A stretch of 64,000 nt of DNA from Rutidosis leptorrhynchoides (Eukaryota; Streptophyta; Magnoliopsida; Asterales; Asteraceae), in the NCBI RefSeq assembly GCF_046630445.1, contig NC_092338.1:147631501-147695500 (forward strand), read 5' to 3'. The notes under the pieces are model-generated. The model ran no database searches, was not told the DNA's origin, and saw only the letters and a program-made list of their open reading frames with translations. The position numbers and the translations under genes were made by a program. Shown here piece after piece: positions 12,576-25,279 of this stretch (position 1 is its first letter; each line of letters starts with the position of its first letter).

Positions 12576-13589
12576 TAGTAATATTAAAAAAAGGGGTTTA
12601 ACCGTTTAATGACCGGTTTGTCGATTTTAAATAAAGCGTAAAGATAAATGACGATAATTAAAATGCGTAAAATAAATAATAGTATTTAAATGACGATATA
12701 TAAAATTGCGAATAATAATATGACGGTAAATAAAAGTACGATGAGAAATACGATAAAAGAATTATGCTTATTTAAACTTCCGTAACCATGATGTTTGACG
12801 TTTTGATTTTAATTTATTACTCCGGGTCAATTGTCCTTTGTCCTGATCTATTTGATACCTATCTGGTTTTTGCCCATAATAGTCCATCAGTCATAATTAT
12901 AAAATGCTCGTCAAATTAACCTTATTCCCGAAGTCAAATATTCCAACTAATTAGGGATTCAAACTGTAACAAGGTTTTAATACTTTGTTAATAATTACAC
13001 CAGGTTATCGACTGCGTGTAATCCAAGGTTTTAATACTTTGTTAAAAATTACACCAATTACCCTTGTATGTAATCCACCCCTGTTTTAATTAGTCCATGA
13101 TACATTAATTTATTCACTTGGCCATAATGAATAATCAATTACCCAATCTAATTGATTAATTAAATGATTGTAAACGGTGTCGTATAAATGTCACTAAATA
13201 GGACATTCGTAATCATTTTAATAATTATTAGATTAACTAATTTGAAGATAGGTTCGACAGGTTCCAATGAGTTGTCATTCAATTAGACAATACCCCCCAC
13301 CTATTAATAGTCAATAGTCCAATGTTCACAAGTGTCGGTCTTTTGTCCAAACCCTAATTATGGTACAAAATCCAATAACCCTGTCTTAATATTTAGTCTA
13401 ACATCACGATTACTTCGGATTAAATAAGCATAATAATAACTTAGTTACGAGACATTAATTGAAAAAGGAAGAACATAGCTTACAGTGATTATTTATTGCG
13501 TAGCGTTACACAGACAGAGTTCCGACTTTAAAACCCGTAAAACATTTCTTACAATAACCAAAATTATTACTATTAAACTTAAATTAAAA

Positions 13590-13641
<52 letters not shown>

Positions 13642-13698
13642 TATATATTGAGAGATTCGGAGAAAATGGGGTGCAGAATTCGAGCAGAATGTGTGAGC

Positions 13699-13771
13699 TT
13701 TTATAGGGCAATTTGATCCTGGGCTGCTCTGCAATCGCTATGGATTTCCCCTTTACAGCTTCGCGATCGCG
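13699..13771 (-). promoter_or_regulatory. LTR promoter of D2: TATA box with GC-rich palindrome pair
   Basis: Minus strand CTATAAAA (13706-13699), with the diverged motif TAGCGATTGC (13740-13731) and the perfect palindrome CGCGATCGCG (13762-13771) upstream. The layout matches D and G although the motif sequence has drifted. Confidence 0.5.
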
Positions 13772-14240
13772 GAGTTTCGCACTCCAGCTCACCAATTAAT
13801 TTAAACGTGGGCGGCTTTGTATAATATAATATATAATATATATATTATAATATATAATTAATTATATATTATATTATATTCTTGTGCATAGTTGACTTGT
13901 AAATTTAGCTTCGTTGAGTTGTACGTTGATATTTGGTTCATGTCTAGGTTCCGGATTTTCGAACGCCTTTTCGTATGATTTAATATCTTGTACTTTACGT
14001 TTCGCAGCTTGTACTCTTGTCATTTTTAGATGTTATTTATCAATAAATTGAACCACTTGAGTTTAACTTGTACATTTGAGCTTTTTGGTCATTTGCATCT
14101 TCAAATCTTCGTTTTCTTCTTTTGTCTTTGCACTTATTTATTTAAACGAATATTACTTGAAAATAGAACAATTGCAACTAAAAACTTTACATTTTGGAAG
14201 GATATTGCACCTAAATATATGTTCATTTGGAGTACAATCA

Positions 14241-14945
14241 ATGGCCAAGGAATTGCACTTCCCTTAGCCAAAATTCACACTTGGAAAGTTTAGCATACAA
14301 CTTCTCCTTTCGCAACGTCTTCAATACTTCGCGCAAATGACGTTCATGTTCCTTCATACTTTTCGAATAGACAAGTATGTCATCAATGAACATAATTACC
14401 GACTTGTCCAACATAGGTTGGCACACTCGATTCATAAGATCTATGAACGCCGCCGGTGCATTCATAAGACCAAAAGGCATTACTACAAATTCAAAATGCC
14501 CGTAACGCGTTCGAAAAGTCGTTTTCTCGATATCTTCCTCACGGACCCGCATTTGGTGATAGCCGGACCTTAAGTCAATTTTAGAAAAATATGTCGCGCC
14601 TTGGAGTTGATCAAACAAATCGTCAATCCGAGGCAATGGATAACGATTCTTGATCGTCACTTTATTCAACTCCCGATAATCGATGCACATCCGCATACTA
14701 CCATCCTTCTTCTTCACGAATAAAACCGGAGCGCCCCATGGCGAAGCACTCGGTCGAATAAAACCCATTTCAAGCAACTCTTGGGTTTGATTTAACAATT
14801 CTTGCATTTTCGTTGGTGCTAAACGATAAGGAGTTTTAGCAATGGGAGTAGCACCCGGAACCAACTCAATGCGAAATTCAACTTGTCTTTCCGCCGGAAC
14901 ACCCGGTAATTCATCCAGAAAAACGTCTTCAAATTCATTAATCAT
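14241..14945 (-). pseudogene. Reverse transcriptase part of element A
   Basis: The minus-strand frame shows classical Ty3/gypsy RT motifs: [29 protein letters not shown], the [13 protein letters not shown] block, [15 protein letters not shown] and the catalytic FIDDILVYS. The sequence ends near the conserved LGH position where D2 interrupts it. Fossil. Confidence 0.9.
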
Positions 14946-15047
14946 CGGAATTTAATGAATGGGTGGTAGCTCTTCACGAGTATCAACTACATGAGCAAGA
15001 AAAGCCATGCCACCACTAATAAGAAAACGACGTACACGTGCATAAGT

Positions 15048-15368
15048 TCATAATGGCACAAGTCTTCTCCGTCTCTCGCCATGTATAATTAACTCTCCCC
15101 CACTATGGGTCTTCACATGAATAGATTTTTTATGGCATGCAATATCGGCTCTATAACGATCGAGCCAACTCATACCAACGACAATATCGAACTCACCCAA
15201 AGTCATCGGGATGAGATTAATTTTAAAGGTTTTGGTACCAAACACAACATCACAATCATTACACACATCAACCCCTAGCACCGTCTTACCATCCGCTATT
15301 TCAACTTCTACCGGATGACTTAACTTAGCTAGCGGTTTATCAAGCTTAGACACGAAATGCGGAGACAC
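15048..15368 (-). pseudogene. Protease region of element A
   Basis: This retropepsin-like segment includes the characteristic IVVGMSWLDRYRADIACH block that follows the protease fold in plant gypsy elements. It lies between gag and RT in the normal order. Fossil. Confidence 0.8.
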
Positions 15369-15449
15369 AAACGATCAATTAGCACCGCTATCAAATAGTA
15401 TCCTTGCCAGATTAGAGTTAACCATGAAAGTACCTGAGACAACTTCATT

Positions 15450-16657
15450 TTATTGCTTGGCCTCATCATGGGTCATTAAGTAATTTCGTCCCCTCACCAT
15501 CCCCACCGCCTTTTCTAGCTTCTTAACTTGATCATTCCTCAAATCGGGACATTCCGTCCTTCGGTGACCCTCTTTTTGACAATTAAAACAAACGATTTTG
15601 TTGGAAGATGAGTTCGTACAATCACGGGCCATGTGCCCTTGTCGCCCACAATTGTAGCATGTGGGTCCAAAACCCTTAGAAGCCCCCCTTTTTACACTAC
15701 CGACGCTCTCGGTCACACTCCTACTCTTCTTGTTCGAATGGCTAGTAGCTTTAAATTTTCGTTTGCCAAAGGTGAAGTCACTCTTTCTCGGAGCAAGCGA
15801 CTCAAAACCCTTAGCGATATCAAACAACTCATCAAAAGTTTTCGTCGAGTTCCTACTAATCCTTTCTTGATAGTTATCATTCAAGGTTCGATAGAAATCT
15901 TCTTTCAACATATGGCATTCCCGACATACTCCGGGCAAAATTGGGTCTTTGATAAAAAGGTGGACTTGAGAGTGTTCAAATACATTGACCCTTGCCTTAA
16001 AGTACGCAACTCGTCCTTAAGCCTCGAAAGATCGGCCGAAGTTCAGTACTCCTTGAAAAATTCCCCCTTAAACTCGCCCCACGTCAAACTCATACTTTGT
16101 TCTTCACCATAAAGTCGGATTTTCGCATCCCACTACAACTTGGCATCACCCCTCATCATGCTACTACCATACCTCGTCCTCTTATCGAGAGGGCACTCAC
16201 TAGCACGAAAAGCCCCCTCCATATCAAAGATCCAACGAGCACTCTTGAGTGGGTCTCGTTCTCCCTCAAAGGTGGGAGGTTGAGCATCTTTGAAATTTTT
16301 ATAGTAGAAGTCTCGCCTTCCGATGTTATCTTCTTGAAAAACAATCTTAACTTGTTTCTTGACTAGATTGACTACTTGTTCATCAATCGAATCTAAGAAC
16401 ATCTTCTTGACGTCCTCTAGAAAAGCCGTGTGACTCCTTTGCATAATGGCCTCAACCTTGGCCGTGAACTCGGCGTCCTCGCTCGTACCTCCTTCATTGG
16501 TATCATGCTCGTTTCTCATCTTCATTCTATAAAATGGAAATAGGTTAAACCATGAAACGAAGAGACATGACACATATATACAAATACACCTCACCGCCCC
16601 ATCTTGCTCAACAATCATCGTACATCGCTTGTTTGACACGATTTGAACCCGTAACAA
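15450..16657 (-). pseudogene. Gag of element A with CCHC zinc knuckles
   Basis: Two reading-frame pieces on the minus strand. The first has an acidic start and the FEGERDP segment of plant gypsy gag; the second has two CCHC knuckles, CYNCGRQGHMARDC and CFNCQKEGHRRTEC. The order LTR-PBS-gag-protease-RT is preserved. Fossil with breaks. Confidence 0.85.
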
Positions 16658-16891
16658 TGGTAGCTAATCATTGTTACGCGAGCACGTCGCATTAACTTGC
16701 TAGTACAACATCTATCTCGCTTGATGATTGCAAACACAACACAAAACAATTAGCGCAAGGTTAGTTCACATAAAACTAGGCACTAACCAATCCCGGTCTG
16801 ACCCGTCTCCTACAAGTCCCGCATAAATCGCATACACAATAAAGTCCAAGTCTAGGCACCTATCTCAAGTCGCCTAAATCCCTTAAATCAT

Positions 16892-16903
16892 GCTCTGATA
16901 CCA
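16892..16903 (-). promoter_or_regulatory. Primer binding site of element A (tRNA-iMet)
   Basis: Minus strand TGGTATCAGAGC, 2 bp from the LTR edge TGTAACAACCC at 16906. Confidence 0.93.
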
Positions 16904-16905
16904 CT

Positions 16906-18836
16906 TGTAACAACCCAACCTGTTATCCAACTGAATACGCGAATTATTTTTTTTTATCTGTAGGGTGAGCGGCACGCAGCCCCTTGCGTGCGCGGCGCGC
17001 ACAAGGCCTGGTAGCCCGCTGTCCAAAATGTCCAATTTTCGTTTAAAGATCTCCCACTTCCCGACACTTTTAGACGAAACGCTTTTCACAACACATTATA
17101 ATATGTAAAACTAACACGTTTCAATAATAAAACAAGTTTTATGAAACCGGGCCCACATATGCCGAAATACGAGTTTCGTACAAAATATAAGTTTCGACCA
17201 CATTAGTTTAAATTCCAAACGACACTTTGAGCATGGTGTTTGAGGGTTAAACTACCCAAATCTTGGTCAAACTTCAAAAGCTAAACATCCCAAAAAGCAT
17301 CTCCTATCAACGCAAAGCGAGATCACTTGTCCAAATGAATACCCTTTCCCCTGTCCACGCCAGAGCCTATAAAAAGGTAAACAACGAGAGGGTAAGCAAA
17401 ACGCTTAGTGAATGCAATAGTTATACACATACATATATAATATACCTACTTGCAAACACTTACTCACATACCGTATACATGCTAGCAATATATTTAGCAT
17501 ACCATATCAAGTACGAAGCTAAAAATCTCCAATACCGCAACTAGCATAAACAATAGCATATAATCGACATAATACAATATGCTACAATACAACACATAAC
17601 CATGGTTAACCATACTCGTGTCATTGTGCTACCGGCTCTTTGGTTCACACCATACGCATCGGTTATGACGCTACAGGCTCTTTGGTTCACATCACAACCC
17701 GAGTCATACTCGCGCTAAGTGCTACCAGCTCTTTGGTTCACGCTACAACACATGTCCTACGATGCTACCGGCTCTTTGGTTCACATCATAGAACAATCGC
17801 ACATACTATGGCACTACCGGCTCTTTGGTTCATACCATAGCATACAAATAAATACATTATATACATACGCATATAATTATTCCACTCAACTTGTATTCAA
17901 AGCGAAGGTAATCCAACAAGCTCTTCAACCGTCAAAGAAATCACCTATAATATTAATATAAAATCAACACTTATCTAAATGGGACTCTTAACCCGCCCAA
18001 ATAGACACCTAGTGTAAATGTTCACCCTTTTGCACTCATAATGGCAATCATAGGCCAAACTCGCCAATAACCACTAAAAGTAGTGACCACGACATTACAT
18101 CACCCAACTACACCCCCTAGGTCATTCAAAACTTGTTTGACCCATACCGAGGTTAACACACCCTTTTGGGTCATCCACAACCCAAATAACACCCATTTAC
18201 AAAAACAACAAAGTGTGCTAGTGATTAACTATCCATTTAAGACTCATAACCACCAATTAACATTTTGAAACCCTAGGTTAGTTACTATTGAGTCCTCATG
18301 ACCCAATCTTAACCAAGAACACCCAAAATCACCAAAAATGGGTTTTATGTTCACCATTTACCCAAACCATAACCCTTATATAAATCAAAGTAAGGAAATC
18401 AAAGTTAGAACATACCACCACAACCAAAATGTAGCTAAAGACTAGATGAACAACTTTAATACTTGAGTTTTAACCCGAATCAAGCTTCTTCCTCCTTGAT
18501 TTGAGCTTTCTCTCTCTCAAAGGGTTTCTCGCTCTAAAATTGAAGTGGAGTTGAAGATGGTGTTGGTGGTTGTGTTGAATGTGTTTCAACCACCACAAAA
18601 CTGGCCATAAGTGACCTAAACCCGGCCTCAAGTTAAAGGACAAGCATGCCCCTCATTTAACTTTAATTTAAAAAGCAGAAAACTGTGCCCAGGAGTAGTG
18701 CGCCACGCGCACCCTTAATAGTGCGTGGCGCGCACAAGTGATCTGAACAGGTTCTGACCCAGTTTAATTACACACTGTTATCCATACTTTATGTACCCTA
18801 TTTACATCTCTGTACAATAAATAATCGGATATTACA
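16906..18836 (-). repeat. 5' LTR of element A
   Basis: About 1.93 kb, bounded by TGTAACAACC (16906) and ATTACA (18836). It carries a five-copy tandem repeat (17625-17845) and two GC-rich, partly self-complementary blocks (about 16970-17015 and 18695-18740) in otherwise AT-rich sequence. Right of the edge, gag sequence of element B begins. Confidence 0.8.
17625..17845. repeat. Tandem repeat with core CTCTTTGGTTCA
   Basis: Five copies of a roughly 40- to 55-bp unit, each with GCTACCGGCTCTTTGGTTCA or a close variant followed by CA-rich sequence. It lies inside the LTR of element A. Confidence 0.9.
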
Positions 18837-19330
18837 TGAGATTAGAGCGTTTGCTATGGCAAGAATGGTGGAAGGAGATGTCAAAGCCACCAAGAGTAAA
18901 CAGAGAGAGCAAATGTCACAACCAAAACAAGCGACAAGCCAGATGAGCCAAATGAGTAGTAAATCTAGAAGATCTCATGGTAACCAACAAAGAGGTAGGG
19001 TTACTCAAAGCAGTGGTAGTAATTTGAGTCAGAAAACGTGGTGCAATGTGTGTAGGTTAACACACGCTGGACCCTGTACAGAGTCAACAAAAAGGTGTAT
19101 AAGGTGTGGAGCGATGGGTTATGATGTTCAAGTTTGTTCATTCTGAAAAAATATTTGTTGGAATTGCAAAAAACCAGGTCATCGATCAGCTGATTGTCCT
19201 TCTGCAAGGCGAGCGAGCTCTGGGGTAGGGGCTGGAGCAAGAACAATGTCAGTCGGAGGATCATCTGCTTCTTCAACGAGACATAAGCGAAAGAATCCTC
19301 CACCACCTGAAGCAAGAGCCTTTTAAATGT
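18837..19330 (+). pseudogene. Gag C-terminal part of element B
   Basis: Basic, Gln/Ser-rich segment followed by a degenerate cysteine cluster and a canonical knuckle CWNCKKPGHRSADC. The N-terminal part is missing because element A is inserted here. Fossil. Confidence 0.8.
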
Positions 19331-19339
19331 CGGTTGATA

Positions 19340-21170
19340 CAGCTACTGAAACCGACGATGCGATTACCGGTATGTTTCTGATAAATTCTTCGCCGGTTCG
19401 TGTGTTATTTGATTGTGGAGAAAATCGCTCTTTTATGTCTGTTACACTATGTGATAAGTTGAAATTGCCTACGACGTATTATCTGAACCTTTAAGAATAG
19501 AAGTGGGTGATGGTAGAACGGTTCCAGTCACAACTTCTGTGTTCGGAGTAACCATTGAAATAGATGGGAATGAATTCCCTATGACTTGTCTTGTTATGCC
19601 TATACCGAGCTTTGATGTCGTATTAGGTATGGATTGGTTAGTCCGCCATAAGGCAAGTTTAAAATGTGATAAGAAAATAATTCATTTTCCTTTGGCCGAT
19701 AGGACACGTGCTGTGGTCCGAGGTGAACGGGGCGAGTTTAATTGTCCATTAATTTCGATGATGAAAGCTAAGAAATCGTTAGCCAAGAGGTGTGATTCGT
19801 TTCTAGCATATGTGAACGATGCAAAGAAAGAGAAGAAATCCGTGTTAGATATCCCGATAGTGTCCGAATTATCAGAAGTCTTCCCAGATGAATTGCCGGG
19901 TTTACCGCCAGTTAGGGAAGTAGAATATAAAATCGAGTTGTTGCCAGGATCCACACCAGTTGCTAAAGCTCCGTATCGATTAGCACCGTCCGAGATTCGT
20001 GATATGATGTCGCAAATTCATGAGTTGCTAGATCGTGGGTTTATTCGGCCAATTTCTTTGCCATGGGGTGCTCCAGTGTTATTCGTGAAGAAGAAAGAGA
20101 GTCTTCGTATGTGCATTGATTACAGAGAACTAAATAAAAGGACAGTGAAGAACAAGTACCCTTTGCCGAGAATTGATGATCTGTTTGATCAGCTACAAGG
20201 GACATCGTACTTCTCTAAAATTGATCTACGATCAGGTTATCACCAGGTTCGTGTAGCCGAGGAAGATATTCTAAAGACAGTTTTTCGTACAAGATACGGT
20301 CACTACGAGTTTTTAGTTATGCCGTTCGGATTGACAAATGCGCCAGCAATATTCATGGATTTAATGAATCGGGTGTGCAGATAGTTTCTCGATAAATTCG
20401 TGATAGTATTTATCGATGATATTTTGATTTATTCAAAGACAGAATCAGAACATGCTACACATCTGAGACAAGTATTAGAACTGTTGAAAAGGGAAAAGTT
20501 GTACGCCAAGTTTTCTAAATGTGAGTTCTGGTTAATAGAAGTGCAGTTTTTGGGTCACGTTATCTGCCAAGAGGGTATTAAAGTCGATCCGTCTAAGATA
20601 GAAGCGGTAATGAATTGGAATTCACCGAAGACTCTGACAGAGATTAAGAGTTTTCTGGGTTTAGCCGGTTACTACCGAAGGTTTATTAAAGATTTCTCAA
20701 AGAGCGCGGGTCCATTGACCAAGTTAACCAGGAAAGATGTAACTTTTCAATGGAGCGATGAACAAGAAAACGCCTTTCATACATTGAAACGGTTATTGTG
20801 TCAAGCTCCGATTTTAGCGTTACCTGAGGGTATAGAAGATTTCATTGTGTATTGTGATGTGTCATTAGCCGGATTGGGTTGTGTGTTAATGAAGAGAGAG
20901 AGAAAGTTATTGCCTATGCCTCAAGACAGTTAAAAACTCATGAGAAGAATTATCCGACACATGATCTAGAGTTGGCTGCGGTTTTATTTGCGTTGAAATT
21001 ATGGAGACATTACCTTTACGGCACTCATTGTGTGATTTGTACCGACCATAAGAGTCTTCAGTATATCTTCTCACAGAAAGAATTAAACATGCGTCAGAGA
21101 CGGTGGAAAGAGTTGATCAAGGATTATGATTGTGAGATTCGTTATCATCCATGAAAGGCAAATGTAATTG
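19340..21170 (+). pseudogene. Protease, reverse transcriptase and RNase H of element B
   Basis: The protease area has the LFDCGE segment where LFDSGA is usual, and the [10 protein letters not shown] block. RT motifs are the [13 protein letters not shown] block, [30 protein letters not shown] and FIDDILIYS. RNase H shows [15 protein letters not shown] and [20 protein letters not shown]. Order and spacing are those of Ty3/gypsy pol. Broken fossil. Confidence 0.9.
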
Positions 21171-21178
21171 CAGATGCT

Positions 21179-22147
21179 TTGAGTCGAAAGAAATCCACTG
21201 ACAATGTAAAATTTATGCGAATTGAAATTGTATCAGATTTGATTGATCGGTTAAAGATAGCCCAATTAGAAGCTTTGAATGAAGAACATTTGAAATCAGA
21301 GATATTAGTAAAGCAAAAAGTGAATTTAATTGACGATTCTCGTGAATTAAAGACTTTCAGTAACAGAATTTGGGTTCCCTTGCTCGGAGGGTTGAGGGAT
21401 TTAATCTTGAATGAAGCGCACAAATCGAGATTGTCTATCCATCCTGGAGGCACGAAGATGTATCATGATCTGAAACCTTTATATTGGTGGCCAACAATGA
21501 AGAAAGATATCGCGCATTACGTGGAAAAGTGTCATATAAGCGCTCAAGTAAAAGCTGAACATCAGAAACCTTACGAGTCATTATGTCAACTTGAGATTCC
21601 TCAATGGAAGTGGGAGCACATAACGATGGATTTTGTAACAAAGTTACCTCGAACCCAGAAAGGTCATGACATGATTTGGGTGATAGTTGACAGATTGACT
21701 AAAAGCACACATTTTCTGGCCACAAGTGAGACAGCTTCGCTCAGCAAGTTAGCCCAACTATATGTGAATGAGATTATAGTTCGACATGGAATACCATTAT
21801 CTATTGTATCAGATATGGATTCAAGGTTCGTGTCTAATTTTTGGCAGAGTTTACAGGAGAATTTGGGTACTCGAGTTAATCTCAGCACAACGTATCATCC
21901 TCAAACAGACGGTCAAAGTGAACATACTATTCAGACGCTAGAGGATATGTTAAGAGCTTGTGTATTAGAATATGGAGGATCGTGGGATTCTCATCTACCT
22001 TTGATTGAATTCGCTTACAATAACTCGTATCACTCTAGTATAGGCATGTCGCCCTATGAAATGCTCTATGGTTGTCATTGTAGAACGACGACTTGTTGGT
22101 TAGAAGCTGGAGAGAAACAGTTTACAGGTCCAGAGATTGTACAGTTA
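21179..22147 (+). pseudogene. Integrase of element B, N-terminal and core parts
   Basis: Contains the zinc-binding region (HPGGTKMYHDLKPLYWWP followed by a His/Cys segment), the catalytic-core segments MDFVTKLPR and the HGIPLSIVSD stretch, and the [19 protein letters not shown] block. It is interrupted by element E at 22147; the C-terminal part lies beyond 31926. Fossil. Confidence 0.9.
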
Positions 22148-23623
22148 TGTAATGACCCGAATATTTTCGATCCATTTTAAACTTTAATCTTTATATGTTT
22201 CCGACACAATAAACAAAGTCTGTAATGTTGAAGACTCAAAAACTTAGAACCGTGTTCATGTATACATTTTACCTTTGAACTATTTATATGGATTCATTTA
22301 TCCTTTGACCATTCTCGTCGATTCACGAAAAAAATGTTTGTAAATTAAATGTATATATGGTTACTGTACATAATATGTATATAAATATGAAGTGTATAAA
22401 TAGCAAATACTTAATATATGTATTTATGTATATAATTATTAAATACTACATAATTAATAATGTGTGATATTAATATATTAAAGACAGATACAAGTTAAAC
22501 CAATTGTATTAGTAATATTATTATTTTCAATATTAATATCAACAATAGTATTATTAAAATAACATATAAATATGAAATTGGTTATATATAAATTGTTATA
22601 TTATTATAATTACTAATAATATTATTATTATTATCATTAAAAATATAAACATTATTATAATTAATATAGTATTATGGTTATTATTATTTTTATCAGTAAT
22701 AATATTAATAAAATTGTCATATTATTGTTATTAGTATTTTTATTATTACTAATAATATTAATTGTATTATTAATATCAATATATTATTATATTCTGTATA
22801 CTTATTATTTATTAATAGAAGTAATATATATATGTATACATCAGATTATCACACGTTTACTTATCAGATATATATTTTTTATTTACTTCCTGTGTACTCG
22901 TGATAACCTGTCGCCTGATTTCTTCAATATAAGACAATCGATCTTATCAGTTTGTTGATAATAATTCATTAAATTCTTATACCTTCATTGTCTTATACAC
23001 GCCACTGGTATCTGTTTTTAATCGTTGAAAATAACAGAAAGATAGGAAAATAACTGGAACTAGTCGACTATCTGTTTTTTTTTTTTTTTAGTTTGAACAA
23101 TTTCGAATGTAATTACAAAATGTGTTAATGTAGTTTGATTAGAAACTTTTCATTTAATCTTTCTCTAAAATTCCAGCTTCCAATTCTTACTATCAAACTC
23201 GAATTTTTGGGAGTCAAAATTTATGTCTAAAAAGTCAACTAGATCGTTATTAGAGAAATTCGTAGAAACTTTGATGTTTTTAATTAAATTAATGGCCCAG
23301 GAAGTTTATATGAACAATTTGGAACATCTTTCATGTTATGATTTCGGTCTAAAACCTTCTAAAAATTTGAAAGTGATCTTGGGTTTTAAAACGAGTTTTT
23401 TTTTTCATCAGTTTGTTTATATTATTTTTGATTCAATTTCTGTTAATTCAGAAGGATTACTACTGGTTAACTCTCGTAAATTAATAAATATTAATGGGTT
23501 AGCTAGGATTAATTGTTAGGATTAATGTTGGATCGATTACAAATTGAGGAAGAAGAAGAAGGATTTTAAGAAAGCAAGGTTAAATGGGTTAAAAAGATAC
23601 AGGTACAGTTTTAGATCAGAAAA

Positions 23624-23697
23624 TGGGCATAGCCCAGATGGTTAAGGAGTGTGTTGGTTAGCGAGTGGTCTCGGGTTCGAGCCTTACCAGTGGCAAC
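23624..23697 (+). ncRNA. tRNA-like / SINE-head-like block in E 5' LTR
   Basis: Contains an A-box-like TAGCCCAGATGG (23630-23641) and a perfect B-box-like GGTTCGAGCC (23674-23683), 44 bp apart start to start. This is the internal Pol III promoter layout of tRNAs and tRNA-derived SINEs. It is followed by a T-run and then a (TTA)n array. I see no full cloverleaf, so a SINE remnant captured by the LTR ancestor is more likely than a tRNA gene. Confidence 0.5.
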
Positions 23698-23761
23698 TAT
23701 TTTTTTAAGGCGTTTTTGAGGTATCTATTAATTTCAAAAATCTTATTTATTATTATTATTG

Positions 23762-23822
<61 letters not shown>

Positions 23823-24061
23823 GATTATTATTATCATTACACTAGTACTAATATTGATATTTTGATTATTATTACTATTATCATCATTATTATTATTATT
23901 ATTCCTATATAAGTGTTATTTTTATTTTATTAGTATTTTTATTATTGTTAATATTATGATAGTAAAATAAGTATTATTATTAAGTATCATTTTAAAGCTA
24001 TTATTACTATTAAAAGTATTATTAAAAGTTATTATTTTTATCATTAGTATTAAAAATATCA

Positions 24062-24192
<131 letters not shown>

Positions 24193-24325
24193 TATGATTT
24201 CTATCATTACTAATATCAAAACTATTATTACCATTATCATTATTAAACCTAATCATTTTCATTATTAAAGATTATTATTATAATAACTAATATCATTATT
24301 ATTATTAATTTTAAACATTATTATT

Positions 24326-24360
<35 letters not shown>

Positions 24361-25267
24361 TATTACAACAAATATTTTATGCAAAATATATTCATTACCT
24401 ATATCATAAATATACTAATATTACATAATATCATTTTTTTTAACTAATATAATATTATTTATAGTAATTAAATTATATATCATGTACATACTATAAGAGA
24501 TTATAAGTATTAATATGAAAATATATAAGGACATTAGTCTTAATACGATATAAACTTAGTTGATTAATATTATATGTGTTTATATATATACTTAATATAG
24601 GTTCGTGAATCCGAGGCCAACCATATACTTGTTCAATGTCGTCATATGTATTTTTACTACAAAATACATTAGGTGAGTTTCATTTGCTCCCTTTTATATA
24701 TATTTTTGGGACTGAGAATACATGCGCTGTTTTTATAAATGTTTTACGAAAGAGGCACAAGTACTAAAACTAATTCTATGTGGGTTTAAACCAGAAATAT
24801 ACCCTTAGCTTGGTAACATTAAACTACTTGTCTATGTAAGGTAGTCGCGAATCCTAAAGATAGATCTATTGGGCCTGACAAACCCCATCCTGACTAGGGG
24901 ATGCTTTAGTACTTCGAGGTTATTGTAAACACACCTGATCTGGTGTACTTCAGAGGGTAAAACATGAACGTTAAGGCTTGTTACCGGGTGCCTACCGCTT
25001 ATAGAATACTTTTATACACTTGCGAGTGTACATATATTTATAAACGGAAATCTTGTGGTCTATTAAGATATTGAAATGATTGTTATGATAAACCTATGAA
25101 CTCACCAACCTTTTGGTTGACACTTTTAAGCATGTTTATTCTCAGGTACGAATTAAGTCTTCCGCTGTGCATTTGCTCATTTTAAGGACATTACTTGTAG
25201 TCGATCATCGCAATGGGACCAAATGTTGATGACTTCGTCCAGGTGGATAAGGACGGGTCGTCACAGG

Positions 25268-25279
25268 TGGTATCAGAGC
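25268..25279 (+). promoter_or_regulatory. Primer binding site of element E (tRNA-iMet)
   Basis: TGGTATCAGAGC, 2 bp after the 5' LTR. Confidence 0.94.

Larger units (their letters stand above)
12412..14240 (-). mobile_element. Athila-like LTR D2, partial
   Basis: Homologous to the LTR of D: it begins, in element sense, TGATTGTACTCC at 14240 and runs through the same promoter module, the CCACAGGGA block and an (AT)n tract (12509-12572). Its last stretch is missing from the window because D is inserted at 12411/12412. The TG edge at 14240 falls inside the reverse transcriptase region of element A, so D2 inserted into A. Whether it was a solo LTR or a full element cannot be seen. Confidence 0.65.
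14241..18836 (-). mobile_element. Chromovirus-type Ty3/gypsy element A, 5' part
   Basis: In minus-strand order: 5' LTR 18836-16906, iMet primer site 16903-16892, gag 16657-15450 with a CCHC knuckle, protease 15368-15048 and reverse transcriptase 14945-14241. The RT region stops where D2 is inserted; the remainder lies left of the window. The right LTR edge at 18836 falls within the gag of element B. Broken, with several breaks. It cannot be dated here because only one LTR is present. Confidence 0.85.
18837..22147 (+). mobile_element. Chromovirus-type Ty3/gypsy element B, part 1 (gag to integrase)
   Basis: Plus strand: gag remnant with zinc knuckles (18837-19330), protease (about 19360-19740), reverse transcriptase and RNase H (19750-21170) and integrase (21179-22147). 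It is cut on the left by element A and on the right by element E, and resumes at 31926. Broken, with roughly half a dozen or more breaks. The type of its C-terminal end (32026-32436) suggests the Tekay/Del chromovirus group. Confidence 0.88.

Noticed and set aside
15633-16366. Plus-strand frames opposite the gag of A
   Set aside because: Shadows of the minus-strand gag; no domain.
22674-22958. 94-codon Ile/Leu-rich frame repeated identically at 29401-29685
   Set aside because: LTR duplication of AT-rich sequence; the hydrophobic composition follows from TTA/ATT repeats.
23223-23519. 98-codon frame in the E 5' LTR, with a near copy in the 3' LTR
   Set aside because: It lies inside an LTR, has no recognisable domain, and the two copies are LTR duplicates, so conservation says nothing about coding.
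23624-23697. Functional tRNA gene
   Set aside because: A- and B-box-like motifs are present, but I could not form an acceptor stem or anticodon arm; a SINE head is the better reading.
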